DNA from: Variovorax sp. N23
GTDB lineage: Bacteria > Pseudomonadota > Gammaproteobacteria > Burkholderiales > Burkholderiaceae_C
Assembly (NCBI RefSeq): GCF_025486315.1
Contig: NZ_JAOOPY010000008.1
Span: 124,001 to 188,000 of the forward strand
Direction of reading: 5' to 3'
DNA: 64,000 nucleotides
Positions within the stretch are counted from its first letter, which is position 1; each line of letters starts with the position of its first letter. The notes beneath the pieces were generated by a model, which was not told the DNA's origin, ran no database searches, and was given only the letters and a program-made list of their open reading frames with translations. Shown piece after piece: positions 16,584-25,758 of this stretch. Made by a program: the position numbers and the translations under genes.

Positions 16584-17375
16584 TCAATCGCGGAAGGACG
16601 TGACCGGCGATGGCGCGATGCGTTCGAGCATCGCGCGCCATTCGCGGGCGTTCGGGTCGTCCTGGCCGACTTCGCGCGTGCTGTCGCCGCTCTCGTACTG
16701 GCGTGCGGTGCGCTCGCAGACCTCGGGCGGCACGGGGTGGATGGCTTCGCCGGTGGAGGCGATGGCCACCTGCACGCGGCAGGCGCGTTCGAGGTTCAGC
16801 ATCAGGATGAAGGCCTCGGAGACGGTGCGGCCCAGCGTCATCAGGCCGTGGTTGCGCAGGATCATGGCGCGCGACGTGGGGCCGAGGTCGGTGACGAGCC
16901 GCTCGCGCTCCTCGTGGTCGAGCGCGATGCCCTCGAAGTCGTGGTAGACCACGCGGTTGTAGAACTGCAGCGCCCACTGGTTGCAGGGCTGCAGGCCGTC
17001 GGCCAGCGAAGACACGGCCACGCCAGCCACCGTGTGGGTGTGCAGCACGCAGGCGGCGTCGTGCCGGGCCGAATGCACCGCACTGTGGATGGTGAAGCCG
17101 GCGGGGTTCACGTCGTGGGGCGAGTCGTCGAGGATGCGGCCCTCGAGGTCGATCTTCACCAGCGACGAGGCCGTGATGTCGCGGAACAGCATGCCGAAGG
17201 GGTTGATGAGGAACTGGCCCTCGGCGCCCGGCACGCGCGCCGAGATGTGCGTGTAGATGCTGTCGTCCATGCCGTAGTACGCGACCAGCCGGTAGGCGGC
17301 GGCCAGGTCTTCGCGCACGAGGCGCTCGGCGGCGGAAATCCCGGTCTTTCGGGGGCTCACGGATTGGAGGTGCAT
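16584..17375 (-). CDS. Class II aldolase/adducin family protein
   Basis: A protein of 263 residues with the class II aldolase fold: I-Y-T-H-I-S-A-R near residue 40, the zinc-binding H-T-H-T-V-A-G near residue 110, and a further His in L-R-N-H-G-L-M. Members cleave sugar phosphates or related compounds or act as decarboxylases; a few, such as adducin, are non-catalytic. It is the first gene of the 14-gene minus-strand run and starts at 17375, just downstream of the palindromic site at 17445. Whether it acts in the amine pathway or on a separate carbon skeleton cannot be decided from sequence. Confidence 0.85.
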   Translation of the reverse strand: MHLQSVSPRKTGISAAERLVREDLAAAYRLVAYYGMDDSIYTHISARVPGAEGQFLINPFGMLFRDITASSLVKIDLEGRILDDSPHDVNPAGFTIHSAVHSARHDAACVLHTHTVAGVAVSSLADGLQPCNQWALQFYNRVVYHDFEGIALDHEERERLVTDLGPTSRAMILRNHGLMTLGRTVSEAFILMLNLERACRVQVAIASTGEAIHPVPPEVCERTARQYESGDSTREVGQDDPNAREWRAMLERIAPSPVTSFRD

Positions 17376-17693
17376 GAAGGGTCCTTGGCTCGCCGCCTGC
17401 CTCGACAGCCGCAGCCGGAATGGCGCGGGCGGTCAATATGTAAGCTGTCGACAGTCAACGTTTGACATTTATCATGCAAATTACGGGCCAGGCGTGATAG
17501 GGGGAACCCGCCCGCAAACGGTGCAGGATTTCACGGACGATCCACCGCGACTGGGCATTGCGCTTGCATATGGACACAGGCCGCTGTAAATGTGAAGTTC
17601 TGTAAAGCAGGGCTTCTTCCCGCTCCTGCCGCGAACCAGCAGCGCCCGCTCGTTTCACACTTCCCGTCTGCCCCACACCACCACCCCGTTTCC
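17376..17693. other. Divergent intergenic region between aldolase and RND operons
   Basis: A stretch of about 318 bp without a gene. Between about 17430 and 17485 it is markedly more AT-rich than its flanks and holds the palindrome CTGTCGACAG, a minus-strand TTGACT (17453-17458) overlapping it, and a plus-strand TTGACA (17462-17467). I could not find convincing -10 partners at ideal spacing for either. It should contain the promoters of both divergent operons. In-frame GTG/ATG codons upstream of 17694 are not supported by a ribosome site. Confidence 0.6.
17445..17454. promoter_or_regulatory. Palindrome, candidate GntR operator
   Basis: CTGTCGACAG is a perfect 10-bp palindrome with the GT-x-x-AC core that GntR-family proteins favour. 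It sits about 70 bp upstream of the first gene of the minus-strand amine cluster and overlaps a minus-strand TTGACT hexamer. The cluster encodes an FCD-type GntR protein (6167-6913), the obvious candidate binder. It could equally serve the plus-strand RND operon. Confidence 0.4.
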
Positions 17694-18986
17694 ATGCCGC
17701 ACCCTGTCCCTCCCGCGCCGTCTCCGTCCGCTTCTCACGGCATTCGTCTTGGACTTGCGTGGGGCTTGGCGGCCGCGCTGGCCGTCACGGCGTGCTCCCG
17801 CAACGAGCCAGCCGCCAAGGGCGCGGCGCAGCCGCAGGTCAAGGAGGTGGGCGTGGTCACGCTCAAGCCCGAGCGGCTGGCCTTCAACACCGAGCTGTCG
17901 GGCCGCACCGTGGCGCCGGTGATCGCGGAGATCCGGCCGCAGGTCGGCGGCATCATCCAGAAGCGGCTGTTCAGCGAAGGCTCGCAGGTCAAGGAAGGCC
18001 AGGCGCTCTACCAGCTGGACCCGGCGCCGTTCCAGGCGGTCTACGCCAGCGCCCAGGCCAACGTGCGCAAGGCCGAATCGACGCTCGCGAACGCGCGCAC
18101 CGTGGCCCGGCGCAATGCCGAGCTGGTCAAGATCGACGCGATCAGCCAGCAGGTGAACGAGCAGACGCAGGCCGCGGCGATGCAGGCCGAGGCCGACGTG
18201 GCGGTGGCGCGTGCCGCGGAACAGACGGCCCGCATCAACCTCGGCTACACGCGCATCAGCTCGCCCATCACCGGCTGGGTCGAGCTCTCGAGCGTCACGG
18301 CCGGTGCGCTCGTCACCGCCAACCAGGCGACCGCGCTCACCACGGTGCAGCAGCTCGACCCGGTGTACGTGCACGTCACCCAGTCCAGCGCGGACCTGCT
18401 GCGCCTCAAGCGCGACCTGGCCGAAGGCCGCCTGCAGCGCGGCAAGGCCGACGAGGCCCCCATCCAGCTGCTGCTGGAAGACGGCACGGTCTACCCGCAT
18501 CCCGGCAAGCTGACCTTCGCCGGCGTGACGGTCGATGCCGGCACCGGCAGCGTGACCCTGCGCGCGGTCATGCCCAACCCCGACCGCCTGCTGATGCCCG
18601 GCATGTACGTGCGCGCCGTGCTGCAGGAAGGCGTGAACGAGGCGGCCCTGCTGATTCCGCAGCAGGCTGTCACGCGCACGCCCGACGGCGCCGCGTCGAC
18701 GCTGGTGGTCGGCGCCGACGACAAGCTGGTGCGGCGCCCCATCGTGGTGGGCCGCGCCGTCGGCAACCGCTGGCAGTTGCTCGGCGGCCTGAGCGCCGGC
18801 GACCGGGTGCTGGTCGAGGGCTCGCAGCGCGCCCGCGTGGGCGACACCGTGCGCGCCTCGGAAGTCGCGGCGCCGGCCGCACCGGGCGGCGGCGCGCCGA
18901 AGGCGCTCAACGGCAGCGGCATGTCGGTGGCCACGGGGCCGGTCGCGAGCGCGAAGCCTGCGCCGTCCACGACGGCCGTGCGCTGA
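17694..18986 (+). CDS. RND efflux periplasmic adaptor lipoprotein (MexA/AcrA type)
   Basis: A protein of 430 residues from ATG 17694. Residues 1-33 are a signal peptide ending in a lipobox V-T-A-C (Cys34), so the mature protein is anchored in the membrane. The biotinyl-lipoyl halves (I-R-P-Q-V-G-G-I-I near residue 80 and Y-T-R-I-S-S-P-I-T-G-W-V near residue 185) flank a coiled-coil hairpin. A beta-barrel domain and a Pro/Ala-rich tail follow. The adaptor connects the inner-membrane pump and outer-membrane channel encoded directly downstream. No regulator gene lies next to the operon, which is unusual for such pumps. Confidence 0.93.
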   Translation: MPHPVPPAPSPSASHGIRLGLAWGLAAALAVTACSRNEPAAKGAAQPQVKEVGVVTLKPERLAFNTELSGRTVAPVIAEIRPQVGGIIQKRLFSEGSQVKEGQALYQLDPAPFQAVYASAQANVRKAESTLANARTVARRNAELVKIDAISQQVNEQTQAAAMQAEADVAVARAAEQTARINLGYTRISSPITGWVELSSVTAGALVTANQATALTTVQQLDPVYVHVTQSSADLLRLKRDLAEGRLQRGKADEAPIQLLLEDGTVYPHPGKLTFAGVTVDAGTGSVTLRAVMPNPDRLLMPGMYVRAVLQEGVNEAALLIPQQAVTRTPDGAASTLVVGADDKLVRRPIVVGRAVGNRWQLLGGLSAGDRVLVEGSQRARVGDTVRASEVAAPAAPGGGAPKALNGSGMSVATGPVASAKPAPSTTAVR

Positions 18987-18995
18987 GGAACCCTC

Positions 18996-21900
18996 ATGGC
19001 CCAGTTCTTCATCGACCGCCCCATCTTCGCGTGGGTGCTGTCCATCATCGTCATGCTCGCGGGGCTGATGGCGATCCGCACGCTGCCGCTGGAGCAGTAC
19101 CCGGACATCGCGCCGCCGCGCGTGTCCATCGTCTCGACCTACACCGGCGCCTCGGCCAAGACGGTGGAGGACTCGGTCACGCAGGTGATCGAGCAGCAGC
19201 TCACCGGCATCGACAACCTGCTCTACATGCAGGGCACCAGCAACTCGTCGGGCGTCTCGCGCATCCAGCTGACCTTCGCACCCGGCACCAACGTCGACGT
19301 GGCCCAGATGCAGGTGCAGAACAAGCTGCAGCCTGCCATGGCGCGGCTGCCGCAGCAGGTGCAGACCCGCGGCGTGTTCGTCATCAAGGGCGGCAACGAC
19401 TTCCTGATGATCGTCTCGATGTTCTCGGGCGACGGCAGCGCCAGCGCCGTGGACGTGGGCGACTACATCACGAGCAACCTGGTCGACGTCGTCAGCCGCA
19501 TTGACGGCGTGGGCGAGGTACAGACGCTGGGCACCGGCTACGCGATGCGCATCTGGCTCGACCCCGACAAGCTGCGCAAGTATTCGCTGATGCCCTCGGA
19601 CGTGAACACCGCCCTGCAGGCGCAGAACGCCCAGGTGTCGGCCGGCCAGCTGGGCGCGCTGCCGGCCACGTCGCAGCAGCAGCTCAACGCCACCATCACC
19701 GCGCGGAGCAAGTTGCGCACCGTCGAGCAGTTCGGCAACGTGGTGCTGCGCGCGACCGCGGACGGTGCCGTGGTTCGGCTGCGCGATGTATCCCGCATCG
19801 AACTCGGCGCCGAGAACCTGACGGTGCGCTCGGTGCTCGGTGGCAAGCCCGGAGCCGGCCTGGGCATCGTGCTGGCGGACGGCGCGAACGCCGTGCAGGT
19901 CGCGGAGAAAGTGAATGCCAAGATCGCCGAGCTGCAGCCCTTCTTCCCGAACCGGCTCGAGACCTTCGTGAGCTTCGACACCACGCCCTTCGTGAGTGCG
20001 TCGATCGAGGAGGTGATCAAGGCGCTGGCCGAGGCCATGCTGCTGGTCGTGCTGGTGATGTACGTCTTCCTGCAGAACTTCCGCGCCACGCTGATCCCGG
20101 CGGTGGCGGTGCCGGTGGTGCTGCTGGGCACCTTCGGCGTGCTCTCGGCCTTCGGCTACTCGATCAACACGCTGACGATGTTCGGCATGGTGCTGGCCAT
20201 CGGCCTCCTGGTGGACGACGCCATCGTGGTGGTCGAGAACGTCGAGCGGGTGATGAGCGAGGAGGGCCTGTCGCCCAAGGAGGCCACGAAGAAGTCGATG
20301 GCCGAGATCACGCCGGCGCTGGTCGGCATCGCGCTGGTGCTGTCGGCCGTGTTCATCCCGATGGCCTTCTTCGGCGGCTCGACCGGCGTGATCTACCGCC
20401 AGTTCTCCATCACCATCGTGTCCGCCATGGTGCTGTCGGTGCTGGTGGCGCTGACGCTCACGCCGGCGCTGTGCGCCACGCTGCTCAAGCCGGTGCCCAA
20501 GGGCGCGCACTCGCCGCACGGCGCGCCGCGCAAAGGCCCGCTGGGCTACGTCGACCGCTTCTTCGCGGGCTTCAACAAGCGCTTCGACCGCAGCGCCGAC
20601 CGCTACACGGGCGTCGTCGGCAGCATCGTGCGGCGCGGCAAGCGCAGCCTGCTGGTCTACCTCGGCATCTGCGCGGTGATGGCCGTCATGTTCATGCGCC
20701 TGCCCACCTCCTTCCTGCCGGACGAGGACCAGGGCTTCGTGCAGGTTCAGATCACGCTGCCGCCCGGATCGTCGAATGCGCGCCTGGAGCCGGTGCTCCA
20801 GCAGGTGCAGGACTACTTCCTGAAGCAGCCCGAGGTCGTGACCATCAACCTGATCGTCGGCCAGAACGGTGACCAGAGTTCGGCACGCGCCTTCGTCAAG
20901 CTCAAGGACTGGGACGACCGGCCGGGCAAGGCGCATTCCGCCGCCGCCGTGGCCCGCCGTGGCAGCAAGGACCTCGCCGCCGTGCGCGACGCGCGCATCT
21001 ACGTCGTGCTGCCGCCGGCCGTGCGCGGCCTGGGCGCCAACGCCGGCTTCAACTTCTTCCTCAAGGACCAGAACGGGCTGGGCCACGCCGCGTTGCTGAA
21101 GGCCCGCGACCAGGCACAGCAGCTGATGAGCCAGCGCCCCGAGCTGGCGAACGTGCGCAGCAACAACCTGGAAGACACGCCGGAATTCGCCGTCGACATC
21201 GACGACGCCAAGGCCGGCGCGCTGAGCCTCACCACCTCCGCCATCGACAGCACGCTGTCGACCGCGATGGGCGGCACCTACGTGAACGACTTCCTGAACA
21301 ACGGCCGCGTCAAGCGCGTCTACATGCAGGGCGACACGCCCTTCCGCATGCTGCCCGCCGACATCGGCCGCTGGAGCGTGCGCAACACGCTCGGCCAGAT
21401 GGTGCCCTTCACCGCCTTCTCGAGCACGCGCTGGACCTACGGCTCGCCGCAACTCATCCGCTACAACGGCGCGCCGGCCTATGAGTTCGTCGGCGACGCG
21501 GCACCGGGCGTGAGCTCCGGCGCGGCGATGCTGGCAATCGAGGACGTGATGAAGCAGATGCCCGCCGGCATCGGCTACGAGTTCTCGGGCGCGTCCTACC
21601 AGGAGCGGCTGTCGGGCGCGCAGGCGCCGATGCTCTACGCCATCTCGATCCTCTTCGTGTTCCTGTGCCTCGCGGCGCTGTACGAGAGCTGGTCGGTGCC
21701 CTTCTCCGTCATCCTGGTGGTGCCGCTGGGCGTGGTGGGCGCGCTGCTCTTCACCTGGACGCGCGGCCTGAGCAACGACGTGTACTTCCAGGTCGGCCTG
21801 CTGACCACCGTGGGCCTGTCGTCGAAGAACGCGATCCTGATCGTCGAGTTCGCCAAGCAACTGCAGGAGCAGGGCAAGAGCGTGCTCGAGGCGACGCTGG

Positions 21901-22172
21901 AGGCGGTGCGCCTGCGGCTGCGGCCCATCCTGATGACCTCGCTGGCCTTCGGCTTCGGCGTGCTGCCGCTGGCCATCGGCACCGGCGCGGGCGCCGGCGG
22001 CCGCCAGTCGATCGGCACCGCGGTGCTGGGCGGCATGGTGGTCGGCACCGCGCTCGGCATCTTCTTCGTCCCGCTCTTCTTCGTCCTGATCCGGGGTTTC
22101 ATGGAACGTCGCCGCAGCAAGCGGGCACCGCCGGCCATGCCGGTGCAGGCCATCGAGCAAGGGAGCCACTGA
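18996..22172 (+). CDS. RND multidrug efflux transporter (AcrB/MexB type, HAE1)
   Basis: A protein of 1058 residues, full length for the family. The N-terminal F-F-I-D-R-P-I-F-A-W-V is typical of HAE1 pumps. Twelve membrane segments and two large periplasmic loops are present, and the proton-relay aspartate pair is in L-L-V-D-D-A-I-V-V-V-E-N (about residues 404-415). It exchanges protons for hydrophobic or amphiphilic compounds taken from the periplasm or inner membrane. It begins 9 bp after the adaptor gene, and its stop overlaps the next ATG (TGATG). Confidence 0.95.
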   Translation: MAQFFIDRPIFAWVLSIIVMLAGLMAIRTLPLEQYPDIAPPRVSIVSTYTGASAKTVEDSVTQVIEQQLTGIDNLLYMQGTSNSSGVSRIQLTFAPGTNVDVAQMQVQNKLQPAMARLPQQVQTRGVFVIKGGNDFLMIVSMFSGDGSASAVDVGDYITSNLVDVVSRIDGVGEVQTLGTGYAMRIWLDPDKLRKYSLMPSDVNTALQAQNAQVSAGQLGALPATSQQQLNATITARSKLRTVEQFGNVVLRATADGAVVRLRDVSRIELGAENLTVRSVLGGKPGAGLGIVLADGANAVQVAEKVNAKIAELQPFFPNRLETFVSFDTTPFVSASIEEVIKALAEAMLLVVLVMYVFLQNFRATLIPAVAVPVVLLGTFGVLSAFGYSINTLTMFGMVLAIGLLVDDAIVVVENVERVMSEEGLSPKEATKKSMAEITPALVGIALVLSAVFIPMAFFGGSTGVIYRQFSITIVSAMVLSVLVALTLTPALCATLLKPVPKGAHSPHGAPRKGPLGYVDRFFAGFNKRFDRSADRYTGVVGSIVRRGKRSLLVYLGICAVMAVMFMRLPTSFLPDEDQGFVQVQITLPPGSSNARLEPVLQQVQDYFLKQPEVVTINLIVGQNGDQSSARAFVKLKDWDDRPGKAHSAAAVARRGSKDLAAVRDARIYVVLPPAVRGLGANAGFNFFLKDQNGLGHAALLKARDQAQQLMSQRPELANVRSNNLEDTPEFAVDIDDAKAGALSLTTSAIDSTLSTAMGGTYVNDFLNNGRVKRVYMQGDTPFRMLPADIGRWSVRNTLGQMVPFTAFSSTRWTYGSPQLIRYNGAPAYEFVGDAAPGVSSGAAMLAIEDVMKQMPAGIGYEFSGASYQERLSGAQAPMLYAISILFVFLCLAALYESWSVPFSVILVVPLGVVGALLFTWTRGLSNDVYFQVGLLTTVGLSSKNAILIVEFAKQLQEQGKSVLEATLEAVRLRLRPILMTSLAFGFGVLPLAIGTGAGAGGRQSIGTAVLGGMVVGTALGIFFVPLFFVLIRGFMERRRSKRAPPAMPVQAIEQGSH

Positions 22173-23638
22173 TGCGCCGCACCCTTCTTTCGCTGACCGT
22201 GCCGGTCGCCCTGCTGTCGGGCTGCGTCAACCTTGCGCCCACGTACACCCAGCCGGCCGCGCCGGTGCCCGCGGCCTGGGCCTCGGCACCTGCCGGAATG
22301 GCCGCTGCGGAACCCGCCGCGCGCGACCTGGGCTGGCGCGAGTTCTTCGTCGACGCGCGGCTGCGCGGCGTGGTCGAACTCGCGCTGGCCAACAACCGCG
22401 ACCTGCGCGTGGCCGCGCTGAACATCGATCGGGCGCGGGCGCAGTACGGCGTGACACGCGCCGGCGCCTTCCCGTCGGCCAACCTGGGCGCCAGCGGCAG
22501 CCGCACCCGCACGCCCGGCAGCGTGTCGAGCAGTGGGCAGACCCGCCTCGCGACGCAGTACAACGTGAACCTCGGCCTGACGAGCTACGAACTCGACCTG
22601 TTCGGCCGGGTGCGCAACCTGAGCGACGCCGCGCTCGAGAGCTTCTTTGCCACCGAGGACGCGCGCCGCGGCACCCAGCTGAGCCTGGTCGCCGAAGTCG
22701 CCACCGCCTGGCTGGTGCTGGCGACCGACCAGCAGCGCCTGCAGCTCGCACGCGAGACGCTCGCAACGCGACAGAAGTCCTACGACCTGATCAAGCGCAG
22801 CTACGACCTGGGCGCGCAGTCGGGCCTGGCGCTGGCGCAGGCGCAGACGACCGTCGACACCGCGCGCGCCGATGCGGCCGCCTTCGACAGCCAGGCCGAG
22901 CAGAGCCGCAATGCGTTGAACCTGCTGGCCGGCACCACGGTGCCCGCCGAGCTGCTGCCGCCGCCCATGGCCGCGATGGCGCAGGCGCCCGCCGCGCAGC
23001 TGCTCGCGCCGCCGGCCGAGCTGCCCTCGTCGGTGCTGCAGCAGCGGCCCGACGTGCTGGCCGCCGAGCACGCGCTGCGCGCCAGCAACGCCAACATCGG
23101 CGCCGCGCGCGCGGCCTTCTTCCCGCGCATCACGCTCACCGGCTCGGCCGGCACCGCGAGCAGCAGCCTGTCGGGCCTGTTCGCGGACGGCAGCGCGGCG
23201 TGGAACTTCGCGCCGTCGATCAGCCTGCCGATCTTCGACGGCGGCATCAACCGCGCCAACCTGGGCGTGGCCGAGGCGCAGCAGCAGATTCAGCTCTCGA
23301 GCTACGAGAAGACGCTGCAGGTCGCCTTCCGCGAGGTGGCCGACGCCCTGGCCGCGCGGCGCACGCTGGGCGAGCGGCTGGCCGCGCAGCAATCGCTGGT
23401 CGCAGCCACGACGCGGGCCTTCGAGCTGTCCGACGCGCTCTTCCGCAGCGGCGGCGCGGCCTACCTCGACGTGCTCGACGCGCAGCGCGCGCTGTACGCG
23501 GCGCAGCAGTCGCTCATCAGCCTGCAGCTCACCGAGCAGACCAATCGCCTCACGCTCTACAAGGTGCTGGGGGGCGGCTGGCGCGAGACGACGGAGCAGG
23601 CCGCCGGCGGCATGGCGCCGAAGTCGACCGGCGGCTGA
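22172..23638 (+). CDS. Outer-membrane efflux channel lipoprotein (OprM/NodT type)
   Basis: A protein of 488 residues. A lipoprotein signal ends at L-L-S-G-C (Cys17). Two homologous halves of the TolC-like fold are visible, with the conserved [10 protein letters not shown] (about residues 140-150) and the helical repeat region R-P-D-V-L-A-A-E-H. It forms the trimeric exit duct for the pump. It overlaps the transporter gene by one base, completing a three-gene tripartite operon. Confidence 0.94.
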   Translation: MRRTLLSLTVPVALLSGCVNLAPTYTQPAAPVPAAWASAPAGMAAAEPAARDLGWREFFVDARLRGVVELALANNRDLRVAALNIDRARAQYGVTRAGAFPSANLGASGSRTRTPGSVSSSGQTRLATQYNVNLGLTSYELDLFGRVRNLSDAALESFFATEDARRGTQLSLVAEVATAWLVLATDQQRLQLARETLATRQKSYDLIKRSYDLGAQSGLALAQAQTTVDTARADAAAFDSQAEQSRNALNLLAGTTVPAELLPPPMAAMAQAPAAQLLAPPAELPSSVLQQRPDVLAAEHALRASNANIGAARAAFFPRITLTGSAGTASSSLSGLFADGSAAWNFAPSISLPIFDGGINRANLGVAEAQQQIQLSSYEKTLQVAFREVADALAARRTLGERLAAQQSLVAATTRAFELSDALFRSGGAAYLDVLDAQRALYAAQQSLISLQLTEQTNRLTLYKVLGGGWRETTEQAAGGMAPKSTGG

Positions 23639-23644
23639 GGGCCA

Positions 23645-24247
23645 TCAGCGCGCGCGCAGCACTGCCCGAAACGGCCTGCTCAGAAAGCGCGAGCCCCTCT
23701 CCCCGAAGCGCCACGGCACGTCGGCGGCCTTCGAGATCCCGATGCGCGGGCCGACCTCGACCTGCACCACAGGCTGGTCGCCGAGGGGAGGAAGCAGCAC
23801 GAAGGGCGGCGCATCGAGCGCCTTGCCGTTGAAGCTGCCGTCGATGCCCAGCGCCTGCCCCACGCGACCCGGGCCGGCGCACAGCAGGCGCAGGTCGTCG
23901 AGCCTGCGCCGCGCCTGCATGCGCGCGATGCCCATCGTGGGCTCGATCGCGCGGATCAGCACCCCGGCGCCGTGGCCCGCTTCGCGGCAGACGACGTTCA
24001 GGCACCAGTGGATGCCGTAGGAGCGGTAGACGTAGGCGTGGCCCGACGGCCCGAACATGGCCGCATTGCGCAGCGTCGGCCCGCCGAAGGTGTGCGAGGC
24101 CGGGTCGTCGCGGTCGTAGGCCTCGGTTTCGACGATGCGGCCGCCGACGCCGTCGACCAGCAGCGTGACGCCGATCAGCGCGCGCGCCACGACCTCGGAG
24201 GGGGCATCGAAATCGAGGTCGAGGGGGCGATGCGAAGCGCGCGGCAT
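23645..24247 (-). CDS. mpg: DNA-3-methyladenine glycosylase (AAG/Mpg family)
   Basis: A protein of 200 residues, single-domain like other bacterial members. It shows the catalytic region I-V-E-T-E-A-Y (about residues 37-43), then [20 protein letters not shown] containing the intercalating and active-site residues, and a C-terminal R-I-G-I. It excises alkylated and deaminated purines from DNA to start base-excision repair. ATG at 24247; divergent from the DUF3297 gene with a short spacer and convergent to the RND operon. Confidence 0.93.
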   Translation of the reverse strand: MPRASHRPLDLDFDAPSEVVARALIGVTLLVDGVGGRIVETEAYDRDDPASHTFGGPTLRNAAMFGPSGHAYVYRSYGIHWCLNVVCREAGHGAGVLIRAIEPTMGIARMQARRRLDDLRLLCAGPGRVGQALGIDGSFNGKALDAPPFVLLPPLGDQPVVQVEVGPRIGISKAADVPWRFGERGSRFLSRPFRAVLRAR

Positions 24248-24298
24248 GGGTGGCGCAGTTTCCCAGAGAAAATGGCGGGCACGAACTCCTCCGACCCC

Positions 24299-24547
24299 AT
24301 GAACGATTCCACCGCCCGCCCCGACCTGCCCGACCACCTCTCCATCGACCCGCGCAGCGCGCACCATGTCGCCGCCGTGTTCGAGCACGACATCGGCATC
24401 CGCTTCAACGGCAAGGAGCGCGCCGACGTGGAGGAATACTGCGTCAGCGAAGGCTGGATCAAGGTGCCGGCCGGCAAGACGCTCGACCGCAAGGGCAAGC
24501 CGTTGATGCTCAAGCTCAAGGGCAGGGTCGAAGTCTTCTACCGCTGA
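24299..24547 (+). CDS. DUF3297 family protein
   Basis: A small protein of 82 residues from ATG 24299; an in-frame ATG nine codons upstream (24272) is an alternative. It has the conserved core [13 protein letters not shown] near residues 36-48, followed by G-W-I-K-V and basic residues to the end. The family is widespread in proteobacteria and of unknown function. It ends three bases before the convergent DUF2272 gene. Confidence 0.88.
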   Translation: MNDSTARPDLPDHLSIDPRSAHHVAAVFEHDIGIRFNGKERADVEEYCVSEGWIKVPAGKTLDRKGKPLMLKLKGRVEVFYR

Positions 24548-24550
24548 GCT

Positions 24551-25597
24551 TCAACGCTCGCGCCACTGCAGCAGCAGCGACCAGGGCTGCCGGCTCAGGT
24601 GCCGGTCGACGCAGCCGGGCGTGCCCGCCGTGCAGCCTTCGGCCAGATAGCTCGCATCGAGCACCGACGTGCCCGGTGCGACATCGAGCCGGCGCCGCGT
24701 GACCGACTGCAGCACGTTGCCGCCCACGGTGTCGAAGCCCTGCGCATCGACCGCCACCACCGCATCGCAATGCATAGGCAGGGCTGCGCCGCCGGTCGGC
24801 CGCTCGGCCAGCACCTCGCCGATGCGCGCGAAGCTGTCGAGCCCGGCACGGGCGCCGCGCGCCTGGCAGACCAGGTCGCCCACGCGCGGCGGCGTCTGCG
24901 TGATGTCGCAGGCGCGCATCGCATAGCGCGTCGAGCGGCCCGCCGCCTCGGCCACGCCGGCCTGCCAGGCAGCGCCGGCGTAATCGGCGTGCGCCTCGGA
25001 GAACACGAACTCGCCGTCGCCCAGCCCGGCCTGCCGCGCCAGCCAGCTCACGAAGGCCGCCGACCAGGGCGTGTCGATCACCGCGACGCGGTTGACGGCC
25101 GTCTGCAAGGCACGCACCTCCGACGCCTCCAGCCCCTGGTCGGGCCCGACGCCCAGCCCCTGCAAGCGCGCCTCGGACGCCTGGCCGATGGCCTGCACCA
25201 GCAGGCGCCGGTCGGCCGGCCGCCATGCGCCGAAGCGCACCTGCGACGGCAGCAGGCCGTCCTGCGGATCGACCGCCTCCCAGTAGCCGAGCACGCGCTG
25301 CCACGGCGGCCGGTCGCCGAGGCCGCGGCGCGTGTCTTCTGCCTCCGAGCTGCCGGCGATGACGAGCCGGCCCTCGGCATCGAGCGTCTGGTCGCCGAAG
25401 GCCTGGAGCTCCCGCTGAGCGGCTGCGGCGAAGGCGATGGCGCGGGGCGGCGCGGGGACCTGCGTCGCGGTCCGCAGGCAGGTGGCGGCGGTGTCGATGG
25501 TGTCGGCGGCAGCCCCCGCGGAGGCGGCCCCGGCGAGCGTCAGCGCGGCGCATGTCAGCGATTTCGAGCAACAGGAGCGGATGGCGGCGACGGGCAT
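24551..25597 (-). CDS. DUF2272 domain-containing secreted protein
   Basis: A protein of 348 residues from ATG 25597 (M-P-V-A-A). An N-terminal Ala-rich hydrophobic signal peptide ends near G-A-A-A-D. The middle carries the DUF2272 pattern, including T-P-W-S-A-A-F-V-S-W-L near residue 185 and E-A-H-A-D-Y soon after, a layout reminiscent of CHAP/NlpC-like folds. Several cysteines suggest disulphides in the periplasm. An in-frame ATG at 25660 would give a longer start lacking a signal-like N-terminus. Function unknown. Confidence 0.75.
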   Translation of the reverse strand: MPVAAIRSCCSKSLTCAALTLAGAASAGAAADTIDTAATCLRTATQVPAPPRAIAFAAAAQRELQAFGDQTLDAEGRLVIAGSSEAEDTRRGLGDRPPWQRVLGYWEAVDPQDGLLPSQVRFGAWRPADRRLLVQAIGQASEARLQGLGVGPDQGLEASEVRALQTAVNRVAVIDTPWSAAFVSWLARQAGLGDGEFVFSEAHADYAGAAWQAGVAEAAGRSTRYAMRACDITQTPPRVGDLVCQARGARAGLDSFARIGEVLAERPTGGAALPMHCDAVVAVDAQGFDTVGGNVLQSVTRRRLDVAPGTSVLDASYLAEGCTAGTPGCVDRHLSRQPWSLLLQWRER

Positions 25598-25758
25598 GCG
25601 AGGGGCAGCATAGCCGCGCGCGGCGCGCGCCACCGGCCCTGCGTTCCGCACGCGGAACAAGGTGTCCTTCCCACCGGCCTTCCGTCCTGTCGATCCGGCC
25701 TCATATTCCGAGGATCGCCGCCGCCCTCGCAGCCGGCGCTCACTCGAAAGACACCGCC

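Noticed and set aside
17655-22169. A minus-strand open frame of about 1500 codons opposite the RND operon
   Set aside because: It is a shadow of real plus-strand genes. Its translation is dominated by Arg, His, Val, Asp and Gln with no domain, typical of the antisense of high-GC coding DNA.
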